Assembly: GCA_901472405.1 (NCBI GenBank)
Contig: LR590463.1
Span: 1,674,001-1,738,000 of the forward strand
DNA length: 64,000 bases
Source of the DNA: Serratia rubidaea
Lineage (GTDB): Bacteria; Pseudomonadota; Gammaproteobacteria; Enterobacterales; Enterobacteriaceae
Direction: 5' to 3'
A program made the translations under genes and the position numbers. The notes below the pieces were generated by a model that worked only from the letters and a program-made list of their open reading frames with translations, was not told the origin of the DNA and did not search any database. Below, piece by piece: positions 1-8,040 of the stretch. Every line of letters starts with the position of its first letter. Positions within the stretch are counted from its first letter, which is position 1.

Positions 1-854
1 ATATTTACTCCTTGGCCTTCGGTCTGCTCCAGCAGCATACGTAAATCTTTCAGGTCGTGGCCGGAAATCAAAATCGCTTTGCCGGCCAGCGGCCGCACGT
101 TGACCGCGGTCGGCTGCGGATCGCCATACGCCTCGGTTTCCCCGCGGTCGAGGATCGCCATCACGCCGAAGTTCATATGGCCGATGGCCATGGCGTTATT
201 CAGCAGGGTGTCGACATCGCGCGGCTGGGTGCCCAGCCAGGCCATCAGCTCGTGATACTGGGCGTAGATCGCATCGTCATACTGGCCGAGCACGTGCGCG
301 TGCTCCATATAGGCTGCGGCGCCTTTGAGGCCGTACAGGCACAGCATGCGCAGGCCGTGCACATCGTCGCCCACCTCGGCCTTATCCCGATCGAGGGCGA
401 ACTGCGCCGCCTGCTGCTGCAGGCTGTCGATATCGTCGCCGGCCAGCTGCAGCGCCGCCAGCGGATGGTCGACCGTGACCGACGGCTCCTGCAGGCGGCA
501 GCGCGCCGCCAGCGGATGGTCGACCGTGACCGACGGCTCCTGCAGGCGGCAGCGCGCCGCCAGCGTATCGCGCAGCGCGATGGTTTCCCGCGCGTAGCCG
601 ATAATGCGCGCCGAGTCGAAGTTGACGTTGGTCAGCGTGGAAAAGAAGGCGCGCGGGGCGAAGCTGTCGGTCTGATGGTCGATAATCCCCAGCGCGCGCG
701 CCTGCAGCGCCCAGGCGGACAGGCCCTGCAGCGCGGCGACCAGCAGATCCTGCAGGTCGGAGGTTTCGGCGGTTTTGCCGCACATGCCCTGGGCATAAGA
801 GCAGCCGTTGCCGGCCGGGGTTCGGATGGTTTGTTCACATTGCACACAAAACAT
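1..854 (-). CDS. hcp: Hydroxylamine reductase / hybrid cluster protein Hcp (3' end outside the window)
   Basis: Cytoplasmic iron-sulfur enzyme that reduces NO (and hydroxylamine in vitro), usually encoded with its reductase Hcr. The first 284 residues are present. The N-terminus shows the enterobacterial cluster motif C3-x2-C6-x11-C18-x6-C25, followed by the family blocks [18 protein letters not shown] and [18 protein letters not shown]. Around residues 100-134 a 17-residue segment ([17 protein letters not shown]) occurs twice in direct tandem because of an exact 51-bp duplication. E. coli Hcp has one such segment, so this copy should be 17 residues too long. The start at 854 follows an AGGA ribosome-binding site and matches the family N-terminus MFCVQCEQT. 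The rest of the gene and hcr lie beyond position 1. An NsrR-like operator and a possible FNR site lie upstream. Identification is very secure; the functional effect of the duplication is unknown. Confidence 0.96.
   Translation of the reverse strand, partial: MFCVQCEQTIRTPAGNGCSYAQGMCGKTAETSDLQDLLVAALQGLSAWALQARALGIIDHQTDSFAPRAFFSTLTNVNFDSARIIGYARETIALRDTLAARCRLQEPSVTVDHPLAARCRLQEPSVTVDHPLAALQLAGDDIDSLQQQAAQFALDRDKAEVGDDVHGLRMLCLYGLKGAAAYMEHAHVLGQYDDAIYAQYHELMAWLGTQPRDVDTLLNNAMAIGHMNFGVMAILDRGETEAYGDPQPTAVNVRPLAGKAILISGHDLKDLRMLLEQTEGQGVN
453..554. repeat. 51-bp exact tandem duplication inside hcp
   Basis: Two identical 51-bp units lie at 453-503 and 504-554, with the first few bases of a third unit at 555-562. 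The unit length is a multiple of three, so the hcp frame is kept and 17 codons are duplicated. Only one copy of the segment exists in the E. coli protein. Replication slippage or an assembly artefact are both possible. Confidence 0.95.
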
Positions 855-870
855 AATCGCGTCCTTTTTA

Positions 871-893
871 AAGTTGCATTTAAAATGCTTGTT
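871..893 (-). promoter_or_regulatory. NsrR-type operator of hcp
   Basis: The 23-bp sequence is a near-palindrome centred at 882. Its core, GCATTTTAAATGC on the hcp strand, is flanked by AACAA and AACTT, and it closely fits the enterobacterial NsrR consensus of two ATGCATTT half-sites around one base. It ends 17 bp before the hcp start codon. NsrR represses hcp in E. coli, where the operator lies close to the transcription start, so both position and gene agree. Confidence 0.8.
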
Positions 894-954
894 TAAGAGC
901 ATAGATCGGCAACCGCAGCAGCAAAAAGGGTTTTGTCGGAAAAGTGGGGTAAGT

Positions 955-968
955 TTGATTTAACGCAA
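955..968 (-). promoter_or_regulatory. Candidate FNR site upstream of hcp
   Basis: On the hcp strand this reads TTGCGTTAAATCAA, matching 8 of the 10 defined bases of TTGAT-N4-ATCAA. Its centre (961.5) is about 79 bp upstream of the NsrR-type operator centre (882). From memory, the E. coli hcp promoter has FNR at about -72.5 and NsrR at about +6, which gives the same spacing. The site lies outside any gene. This is inferred from spacing and consensus only. Confidence 0.5.
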
Positions 969-1015
969 AGTCGCGTGCGGATGAGAACGATTCCGGGGCA
1001 AGCCCCCGGCAACGG

Positions 1016-1912
1016 TCAGGAGAACAGGGCGATCAGCACCGGCGCCATCAGGCTCAGCAGGAAGCCGTGGACGATGGCCGGCGGCACGATCTCCAGGCCG
1101 CCGCTGCGCTGCAGCACCGGCAGGGTGAAGTCCATCGAGGTGGCGCCGCACAGGCCCAGCGCCGTCGAGCGGCTGCGGCGGATCAGCGTCGGGATCAGCA
1201 TAATCGCCACCAGTTCGCGCAGCAGATCGTTAAAGAAGGCGGTGCTGCCGAGCACCGGGCCGTAGGCGTCGCTGATCAAAATGGCGGACAGCGAATACCA
1301 GCCGAAGCCGGAAGCTACCGCCAGCCCGGCCTTGACCGGCATTCCCAGCAGCCAGGCCGCCAGCGCGCCGCCGGCCAGCGCGCTGATCGCCACCGCAACG
1401 CCGACCAGCATGCCGCGGCGGTTGACGATAATCTGCCGCAGCGTCATGCCGCTGTTGCGCAGCTGGATGCCCACCAGGAACAGCAGGAAAATCAGCGCGT
1501 ATTCGCTGCCGGCGGTGGCGTAGTGCAGCCAGGGCCACTGCGTCAGGCCGAGCAGGAAGCCAATCAGCACCACGCCGCACAGCTTCAGCGACTCCAGCAC
1601 CATATGCAGGCGCGAAGGCAGTTTTTCCTGCTTATGCGTGCTGCGCCACGGCAGTTTGCGCTCCAGCAGGTAGAGCGCCAGCGCGTTGGCAAGGAAAATG
1701 CACAGGAAAAAGGCGGCGGTGTATTGGAAAATCAGCAGCAGGTTACTGCTGAGGTTCTCCAGAAACGCCAGGCTGATGCCCATTAAAAACAGAATAACGT
1801 ACACCATCCAGCTGAGCAGACGGTTGATGCTCTGGATAAAGTTATGGTTGCGTAGCGGGATAAGGTAGCCGGCAATCAGCGGCACCAGAATGATCAACAG
1901 TCCTGAATACAT
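1016..1912 (-). CDS. lysO: L-lysine exporter LysO (YbjE family)
   Basis: Inner-membrane protein of the YbjE family (DUF340), which exports lysine and the toxic analogue thialysine. The sequence is almost entirely hydrophobic segments, roughly eight, separated by short polar loops. It keeps the family motifs LLFLVGIQLRNSGMTL, ASGFGWYSLSAILI and ALGLCGATSMDFTLPVLQR. The frame is open further upstream (to 1978), but the ATG at 1912 reproduces the family N-terminus MYSGLLIILVPL and gives 298 residues, close to E. coli. It is transcribed divergently from ybjD and lies downstream of hcp on the same strand, about 160 bp away. Confidence 0.93.
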   Translation of the reverse strand: MYSGLLIILVPLIAGYLIPLRNHNFIQSINRLLSWMVYVILFLMGISLAFLENLSSNLLLIFQYTAAFFLCIFLANALALYLLERKLPWRSTHKQEKLPSRLHMVLESLKLCGVVLIGFLLGLTQWPWLHYATAGSEYALIFLLFLVGIQLRNSGMTLRQIIVNRRGMLVGVAVAISALAGGALAAWLLGMPVKAGLAVASGFGWYSLSAILISDAYGPVLGSTAFFNDLLRELVAIMLIPTLIRRSRSTALGLCGATSMDFTLPVLQRSGGLEIVPPAIVHGFLLSLMAPVLIALFS

Positions 1913-2100
1913 GACGACAATAATTTCCTTGCTTAAATCGCGGCGGCAAGTGCCGAGCGACCGCAACAGGCTAATCAAAACCCTCTTCAGAGTAAAGTAG
2001 CAGATTTACGCGCCTTTGCTTGACCTGCGGGGGGATCGTTGACCATGCTCAGAGTCGTCATTCGACAGAGAGTGGCCAAGGTTCGCACGGGAGGCGACAG

Positions 2101-3759
2101 ATGTACTTAGAACGCATTGAGATTGTAGGTTTCCGTGGCATTAATCGGCTGTCGCTGACGCTGGATGACAACACGCTGCTGCTTGGGGAAAACGCCTGGG
2201 GCAAATCCAGCCTGCTGGACGCCCTGACGCTGTTGCTGGCGCCGGAAGAGACGCTGTATCGCTTCGAAACGCATGATTTCCACTTTCCGCCCGGTGACGA
2301 AGCGGCCAAGGAGCGCTACCTGCAGATTATTTTCACCTTCTGCGAAAAGGACATCGGCCATGCCCATCTGCCGCGCTATCGCCATTTATCGCCGCTGTGG
2401 GTCAAGGCGGAGGACGGCCTGAGCCGGATCCACTATCGCTGCGAAGGGGAGATGACCGATGACGACACGGTATGCACCTGGCGCAGCTTTCTGGACGCCG
2501 ACGGTAATCCGCTGCTGCTGCATCATATCGATCGGCTGGTGCGCAGCATTATCCGTATTCATCCGGTGCTGCGGCTGCGCGATGCGCGCTTTATCCGGCG
2601 TCTGCGTCCCAGTTCGCTCGGCGACCGGCTGCCCGCCGACAACGAGATGCTGGCGCAGCAGCTTGACCAGCTGACGCGTGAACTGGTGCGCAACCCGCAA
2701 AAGCTGACTAACGGCGAGCTGCGTCAGGGGCTGGCGGCGATGCAGCAGCTGCTGGAGCACTATTTTTCCGAGCAGGGATCGCAAACCGTCGGGCCAAGGC
2801 GGCAGCGTCGGCAGCAGGAGCAGCAGGCCTGGCGTTCGCTCGATAATATCAACCGCATGGTGGCCGAGCCGAACAGCCGCAGCATGCGCTTGATTTTGCT
2901 CGGCATGTTCTCGACGCTGCTGCAGGCCAAGGGCAATGTAAAGCTGGAGCCTCATGCGCGCCCGCTGCTGCTGGTGGAGGATCCGGAAACCCGTCTGCAC
3001 CCGATTATGCTGTCGGTCGCCTGGGGCTTGTTGAATCAGCTGCCGCTGCAGCGTATCACCACCACCAACTCGAGCGAACTGGTGTCGCTGGTGCCGGTGG
3101 TGCACGTCTGCCGGCTGGTGCGCGAGTCCGGCCGGGTGGCGACCTATCGCCTGGGCGCGCGCGGCCTCGGGCCGGAGGACAGCCGGCGCATCGCCTTTCA
3201 TATCCGTTTTAACCGGCCTTCTTCGCTGTTTGCCCGCTGCTGGCTGCTGGTGGAAGGGGAGACAGAAGTCTGGCTGCTGAACGAACTGGCGCGGCAGTGC
3301 GGCCATAATTTTGAGGCCGAAGGGGTGCGGGTAATTGAATTTGCCCAGTGCGGTTTAAAACCTCTGCTGAAGTTCGCCCGGCGGATGGGCATCGAGTGGC
3401 ATGCGCTGGTGGATGGCGATGAGGCCGGCAAAAAGTACGCCAACACCGTGCGCAGCATGCTGGATAACCATGAGGATAGTGAGCGCGATCGTCTGACCGC
3501 GCTGCCAGCGGCGGATATGGAACACTTTATGTATAAAGAGGGCTTCAGCCCGGTGTATCACCGGGTGGCGGCGGTGCCGATCAACGCCCAGATGCCGATG
3601 CGCAAGGTGATCCTGAAAGCGGTGCACCGCGCTTCGAAGCCGGATCTGGCGATCGAAGTTGCGATGCAGGCGGGCGAGTGGGGCACCGATGCGGTGCCGT
3701 CGCTGCTGAAAAAAATGTTCTCGCGGGTGATCTGGCTGGCGCGCGGCCGGGCCGACTAG
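2101..3759 (+). CDS. ybjD: OLD-family ATP-dependent endonuclease-like protein YbjD
   Basis: A 552-residue protein of the OLD (overcoming lysogenization defect) family, with an SMC/ABC-like ATPase fused to a TOPRIM domain. The Walker A motif GENAWGKSS is at residues 29-37, the ABC-like block LLLVEDPETRLHP is near residue 300, and the C-terminal TOPRIM shows LLVEGETE and VDGDEAGKKY with its acidic metal-binding residues. The cellular role in E. coli is poorly defined; OLD nucleases are linked to DNA processing and phage defence, but this member is chromosomal backbone. The open frame extends upstream to 2020, but ATG 2101 has a GGGAGG ribosome-binding site and aligns with E. coli YbjD. It converges on ybjX with a 12-bp gap. 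Confidence 0.93.
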   Translation: MYLERIEIVGFRGINRLSLTLDDNTLLLGENAWGKSSLLDALTLLLAPEETLYRFETHDFHFPPGDEAAKERYLQIIFTFCEKDIGHAHLPRYRHLSPLWVKAEDGLSRIHYRCEGEMTDDDTVCTWRSFLDADGNPLLLHHIDRLVRSIIRIHPVLRLRDARFIRRLRPSSLGDRLPADNEMLAQQLDQLTRELVRNPQKLTNGELRQGLAAMQQLLEHYFSEQGSQTVGPRRQRRQQEQQAWRSLDNINRMVAEPNSRSMRLILLGMFSTLLQAKGNVKLEPHARPLLLVEDPETRLHPIMLSVAWGLLNQLPLQRITTTNSSELVSLVPVVHVCRLVRESGRVATYRLGARGLGPEDSRRIAFHIRFNRPSSLFARCWLLVEGETEVWLLNELARQCGHNFEAEGVRVIEFAQCGLKPLLKFARRMGIEWHALVDGDEAGKKYANTVRSMLDNHEDSERDRLTALPAADMEHFMYKEGFSPVYHRVAAVPINAQMPMRKVILKAVHRASKPDLAIEVAMQAGEWGTDAVPSLLKKMFSRVIWLARGRAD

Positions 3760-3771
3760 CCTGCGGCTGCC

Positions 3772-4722
3772 TCAACGGGAAAAATGCGCGGCGAGTCCCT
3801 GCTCCAGCTGGTCCAGCAGCTGATAGCGGCGGCGGTATTCCGCGCGTTTTTTACTGGCGACCTCGTCCAGCGGCTTGCGGGCGATACGCGCCGGCAGCAG
3901 AAAGTAGCCGCCGGGCAGCGGCCGGGCCGCCATTGACAGCCAGAACTGGTCATAATCGGCGTGCAGCAGGTCGCGCTTTTTATTTTTATAGCGCCAGTTC
4001 TGATAAATATGACTGCCGTTGCCGACCGCCACCACCTGCTGGATCCCCAGCAGGCGCGCCAGATGACACACTCCTTCCAGCGCCAGCCGTTTCGGGAACA
4101 GGCCGTGGCAGGCTTTGGTGGTCTGCTGTATCACGCTGTGCGGCACGTCGCCGTTCGCCCCCTGCAGACCGCCGATAAACAGCGTGCTCTTTTGCCGGAA
4201 GTGCATCAGGGTAAAGGTGATTTCCGCCAGCATCACGCCCGCGGCGTTGCGCAGCAGCAGCGTGGTTTCCCCCTCCTTGTTCAGCTTGTCAATCGCCGCC
4301 AGCTCCAGCGTTACCGACCCGCCGTTTTTATCCTCCGCGCGGCTTAACACCAGCGGCTGCGCGCCCAGATGGCCGAGCAGCATTTTCCCCGGCATGCGCT
4401 GGGCGATCAGATCGTAGTGGTCGCGCAGGGCAAACAGACCGTCGAGTTTACTCATATTGGCCGCCAGATACGGGCGGTGCAGTTTGCACGGCAGGTTGGG
4501 CTGTGCGCGCAGAATGGTTTCCAGCAGCGGGTTGTCCGCCAGCGTGTTCATCAGGCCGCTGGTGGTCTGCCAGTTCAGCAGCGAGCGGCTGAGGAACTTC
4601 AGGCGAAACGAGGTTTTGCGCCAGCAGCGGGCGGGCGCCATGCTGCCGCTGAGCAGTGCGGTAATTAACCGTTGGCCGTTCATCGGCTGGCTGGCGACGA
4701 GCGGATAGCTAAATTGTGACAT
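3772..4722 (-). CDS. ybjX: VirK/YbjX family protein (DUF535)
   Basis: A 316-residue protein matching the YbjX/VirK family (DUF535), as in E. coli YbjX and Salmonella VirK/SomA. Recognisable blocks are LKFLSRSLLNWQTTSGLMNTL near residue 40, GHLGAQPLVLSRAED, LFIGGLQGANGD and HLARLLGIQQVVAVGNGSHIYQ, and a basic C-terminus rich in Arg and Lys. No signal peptide or membrane segment is obvious. Family members are tied to PhoP-controlled envelope functions and resistance to host peptides, but the biochemical activity is unknown. I could not find a convincing PhoP box in the 245 bp upstream. It converges with ybjD and is divergent from the tailspike-like gene. Confidence 0.9.
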   Translation of the reverse strand: MSQFSYPLVASQPMNGQRLITALLSGSMAPARCWRKTSFRLKFLSRSLLNWQTTSGLMNTLADNPLLETILRAQPNLPCKLHRPYLAANMSKLDGLFALRDHYDLIAQRMPGKMLLGHLGAQPLVLSRAEDKNGGSVTLELAAIDKLNKEGETTLLLRNAAGVMLAEITFTLMHFRQKSTLFIGGLQGANGDVPHSVIQQTTKACHGLFPKRLALEGVCHLARLLGIQQVVAVGNGSHIYQNWRYKNKKRDLLHADYDQFWLSMAARPLPGGYFLLPARIARKPLDEVASKKRAEYRRRYQLLDQLEQGLAAHFSR

Positions 4723-4967
4723 GGTGAAATCCTTGACGGTATCGAATGGCGCTATTTCATCAAGGGATGACTAAACGGCGCTTCAATATTCCCGGCGCGG
4801 GATTAGGAATATTCATTACGTTGAGCCGCGGTTTAACGATATCGGTTTGGCAAGGCTCTGAGCATCACTTTGTTGTGTGGTTAATGGTCGGTTTCTGATT
4901 TGTATTTCTTGTCGTAGTTGCTGGTTACATTGCTGTTTCCCTCAACGCAGTAAGAAAGGAGCCGTAT

Positions 4968-6722
4968 ATGGCTAAGCAAAAATTGGTCAGTTATGAAGAT
5001 GCAATTCGTCGGGGCGGGTATATTCCCGTTGGCTATTTTAAAAATGGCTTTACTCTGGAGTCTGCCAATCAGGTGCTCTATTTGGAAAGCACCCGGGGAT
5101 ACGTGGTATGGCGGGGCGCCTTGCCGAAAGTGGTCGCGCCGGCAACAACGCCGGAAGCGACGGGGGGATTTGCCCCCGACGCCTGGGTAGATATTAGCGG
5201 CGTAGCCTCATCCGCCAAGCTGAATAATATGGTGCTGGTGGAGGATTTTTATCACCTGGTGACCGCAGAGGGCGACTGGACGCCGGCGGCGCAGGCGGCG
5301 TTGGCTTATGCCATCAATAACGACCTTAATAAAGTGTGGTCGTTCCAGCAGCTGGCGTTTAAATCACCGCTGATTATAGATAACTGGACTAGCGGCCTGG
5401 AAATGCGTTTTGCCGCGCTGGAAGCGCATGAAAATTTCCCAACCTATACGGATTGGAAAAATGCTACGCCGCTGATTGTGATTGGTAAAGAGGGCGGCTC
5501 AATGGTCGGCCTTGAGATCCATATCGGTTATATCAATGGCAAGACGCGCGCTAACGGTGTTTCTATCCGCGGGAAAGGATGCGGCGGCTCACGCATTCAT
5601 ATCGGCAAAGCGATTAACTGTAATATTGTTTATGACTGCAGCCAGCAAACGCATGCGTCGGCCTCCAACTTTATTACCGGGGATTATTGGTATCAAGGTA
5701 ATATGGGCGCTTATTTAGCCAGGGGGCCGTCTGGCGATTACCCCATTGCCGAAGGGCATAAACTCTCTGTCGGGTTTATTACGCAAATGCGTTATGGCGG
5801 TTCGCTGTGGCGCAATGGTTCGCAATATAGTCAGATCTCCGGCGATGCGGATTTCAACGGACGCTTCCTGTCCGAGGTGACGTTATCCAGCCGGTCATTT
5901 ACCGGGCTGGCGCGCGGTGCGGAGATTAGCAATGGCACGGCGACGGGCGAGGTTCTGGCTTTTTATGTGCAAACGGCCGGCGTTTATAAGGTACTTATCA
6001 TTGAAAAAAATGACGTTTCCGCTGGCAAAAGTTCTTTCGCCACGGGGGATACATTAACGTCCGGCTCATGGCGCAGCGCTATTTCCGCAGTGCGCACCGC
6101 GCAGCAGGGAGAAAATTTCTACTTTGATATTATCCTGGACTTTTATGGCGCGCCTTTTGCCCGGCTCGATGTTGACTGTGGTTATGTCGGCGGTCTGGTT
6201 GGTCATTCGCTGTATAGCTGCACCCTTAATTACAAGAACTCGTACAGCGTCGCGACCAATTCAGTGAACGGCGCACAGTGGCTGCATTCTGGTACGACGT
6301 TAACGTTGCGGGATAGCTATCTCAATAAGAATCTGTTTGATTGCACCTCGACGTTTATTGCGCCGGGCGGGGATTTATATCTGCGCACCCATCGGGCCTA
6401 TGGCACGGACTTTGCCGCCACTTTTGCGCCGGGTCAGGCGCGCACCATTCGTACCTTTAAATATATCGGTATCAACAATGCGCCGGGGGTAAAAGATATC
6501 TATGAAGTCCAGGTGTTTGGACCGACCAATTTAAGCGGCGTTTGTTCAAGCTTTAAGGTGGCGGTGTCGTCGGCAGGTTTGGAGATTTTTGACAGCACGA
6601 TCAAAGACAGCGCCAGATTAAAACTTATCTATGGCGACGACAAGGATGCGCCGCTGGTGCTGAAGGTGCAGCAGGATTCGCCGCATACCTTCCCCCTCTA
6701 TTTTACCTTTACGCGCAAATAA
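4968..6722 (+). CDS. Orphan phage tailspike-like protein
   Basis: A 584-residue protein with no chromosomal housekeeping counterpart that I recognise. Residues 1-75 resemble the virion-anchoring N-terminal domain of podovirus and Klebsiella-phage tailspikes: a SYEDAIRRGGYIPVG opening, a hydrophobic QVLYLES strand, then RGALPKVVAPATTPEATGG and an Asp/Trp-containing end. The middle (about 130-450) is rich in Gly, Asn, Ser and short beta-like stretches such as IHIGYINGKTRANGVSIRG, as expected of a right-handed beta-helix. No capsid, terminase, integrase or lysis gene is adjacent. It has its own AAGGAG ribosome-binding site and a terminator, so it looks like a single-gene unit. By eye it is less GC-rich than its neighbours, which suggests horizontal origin. 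Any glycan-depolymerase activity is conjecture; no catalytic residues can be assigned. Confidence 0.72.
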   Translation: MAKQKLVSYEDAIRRGGYIPVGYFKNGFTLESANQVLYLESTRGYVVWRGALPKVVAPATTPEATGGFAPDAWVDISGVASSAKLNNMVLVEDFYHLVTAEGDWTPAAQAALAYAINNDLNKVWSFQQLAFKSPLIIDNWTSGLEMRFAALEAHENFPTYTDWKNATPLIVIGKEGGSMVGLEIHIGYINGKTRANGVSIRGKGCGGSRIHIGKAINCNIVYDCSQQTHASASNFITGDYWYQGNMGAYLARGPSGDYPIAEGHKLSVGFITQMRYGGSLWRNGSQYSQISGDADFNGRFLSEVTLSSRSFTGLARGAEISNGTATGEVLAFYVQTAGVYKVLIIEKNDVSAGKSSFATGDTLTSGSWRSAISAVRTAQQGENFYFDIILDFYGAPFARLDVDCGYVGGLVGHSLYSCTLNYKNSYSVATNSVNGAQWLHSGTTLTLRDSYLNKNLFDCTSTFIAPGGDLYLRTHRAYGTDFAATFAPGQARTIRTFKYIGINNAPGVKDIYEVQVFGPTNLSGVCSSFKVAVSSAGLEIFDSTIKDSARLKLIYGDDKDAPLVLKVQQDSPHTFPLYFTFTRK

Positions 6723-6742
6723 GACGTTTATCGCACGTAATC

Positions 6743-6775
6743 ACGGCCGGGAGCGATCCCGGCCGTCTTGTTTTT
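6743..6775 (+). terminator. Rho-independent terminator of the tailspike-like gene
   Basis: A perfect 10-bp stem (ACGGCCGGGA / TCCCGGCCGT) with a 4-base GCGA loop is followed by CTTGTTTTT, 20 bp after the stop codon. Confidence 0.92.
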
Positions 6776-6927
6776 CCGCGCCGGGAATATGTGATTTGAT
6801 CGTGGAGGATCGGTTATAGTGCGCGTTAATCGACGACGGCGCGCGTCGCGGGATCGCGGGGATTTACCCGTCTGGCCGTTAACAATACGCGCTCATTACC
6901 GGTAAAAACAAAAGGATAGGCCGCTTT

Positions 6928-8040
6928 ATGAAGTTTATGGGACGTCTACGACGCAGGACGATCGTTATCGTGGGACTGGTGGTTATCGCCGCGGCGGCTT
7001 TCTGGTATTTCCGTCAGCCGGCGCCGGTGGACTATAAAACGGTGAAGGTGGCCAAGCGCGACCTGCAGCAAAACGTACTGGCTACCGGCCAGTTGGACGC
7101 GGTGCGCAAGGTTGACGTCGGCGCGCAGGTCAGCGGCCAGTTGGAGAGCCTGACGGTCGAGATTGGCGATAAAGTGAAAAAAGGCCAGCTGCTGGGGGTG
7201 ATCGACCCGCAGCAGGCGCAAAACAGCATCCGTGAAAGCGAGGCGGCGCTGCGTGAACTGCATGCGCAGCTGCAGCAGGCGCAGGCCGAACAGCATCTGG
7301 CGGCGGTCACCCTGCAGCGTAATCGCGCGCTGTCGCGCGTGCAGGCGGTATCGCGTCAGGATCTGGATAAGTACACCAGCGAACTGGCGGTGAAAAAGGC
7401 GCAGGTGGAGAGCATCCGAGCGCAAATTTCCCGTAACCAGGCCAGCCTGGATACGGCCAAAATCAACCTGGCCTATACCCGCATCGAAGCGCCGATGGAC
7501 GGCGATGTGGTGCAGATCACCACCCTGCAGGGGCAGACGGTGATTGCGGCGCAGCAGGCGCCGAACATTCTGACGCTGGCCGACCTCAGCACCATGCTGG
7601 TGAAGGCGCAGGTGTCCGAAGCCGATGTTATTCACCTGAAGCCGGGGCAAAAAGCCTGGTTTACCGTGCTGGGCGATCCGAACAAACGCTTTGACGGCGT
7701 GCTGAAAGATATTCAGCCGACGCCGGAGAAGGTCAACAACGCCATTTTCTACTATGCCCGTTTTGAGGTGCCGAATCCGCAGGGGCTGCTGCGTCTGCAG
7801 ATGACCGCGCAGGTGCATATTCAGCTGGGCGGCGTCAGCCAGGCGTTGGCGATCCCGCTGGCGGCGCTGGGCGAACAGATTGCTGATAACCGCTACTATG
7901 TGTCGCTGCTGAAGCAGGGCAAGGAAGAGAAGCGCGAAGTGACCATCGGCATGCGTAATAATATCGACGTGCAGATTGTCAAAGGGCTTGGCGTCGGCGA
8001 CGAGGTGATCGTTAACCGCGGCGGCGCGGAGGCCAACTGA
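6928..8040 (+). CDS. macA: Periplasmic adaptor subunit MacA of the MacAB-TolC efflux pump
   Basis: Membrane-fusion protein that links the MacB ATPase to TolC for export of macrolides, protoporphyrin and enterotoxin-type substrates. It is 370 residues, the usual size. A basic N-terminus precedes one membrane anchor at about residues 11-27 ([17 protein letters not shown]). Then come a lipoyl-like half ([24 protein letters not shown]), a long alpha-helical hairpin rich in Gln and Ala (about 95-175), the second lipoyl half ([22 protein letters not shown]) and the beta-barrel and membrane-proximal domains. An AAAGGATAGG ribosome-binding region precedes ATG 6928. The stop codon overlaps the macB start, indicating translational coupling. 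Confidence 0.96.
   Translation: MKFMGRLRRRTIVIVGLVVIAAAAFWYFRQPAPVDYKTVKVAKRDLQQNVLATGQLDAVRKVDVGAQVSGQLESLTVEIGDKVKKGQLLGVIDPQQAQNSIRESEAALRELHAQLQQAQAEQHLAAVTLQRNRALSRVQAVSRQDLDKYTSELAVKKAQVESIRAQISRNQASLDTAKINLAYTRIEAPMDGDVVQITTLQGQTVIAAQQAPNILTLADLSTMLVKAQVSEADVIHLKPGQKAWFTVLGDPNKRFDGVLKDIQPTPEKVNNAIFYYARFEVPNPQGLLRLQMTAQVHIQLGGVSQALAIPLAALGEQIADNRYYVSLLKQGKEEKREVTIGMRNNIDVQIVKGLGVGDEVIVNRGGAEAN

Noticed and set aside
57-896. 279-codon plus-strand frame over hcp
   Set aside because: Antisense to hcp, which has the conserved cysteine motif and family start; the frame has no homology that I recognise.
4723-4967. PhoP box for ybjX
   Set aside because: GGTTTA-like hexamers occur, but the spacing is 14 bp rather than the required 11, so they do not form a PhoP direct repeat.
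4968-6722. Remnant of a larger prophage around the tailspike gene
   Set aside because: Flanking genes (ybjX, macA) are intact backbone genes, and no att-like direct repeat, integrase or structural gene was seen.
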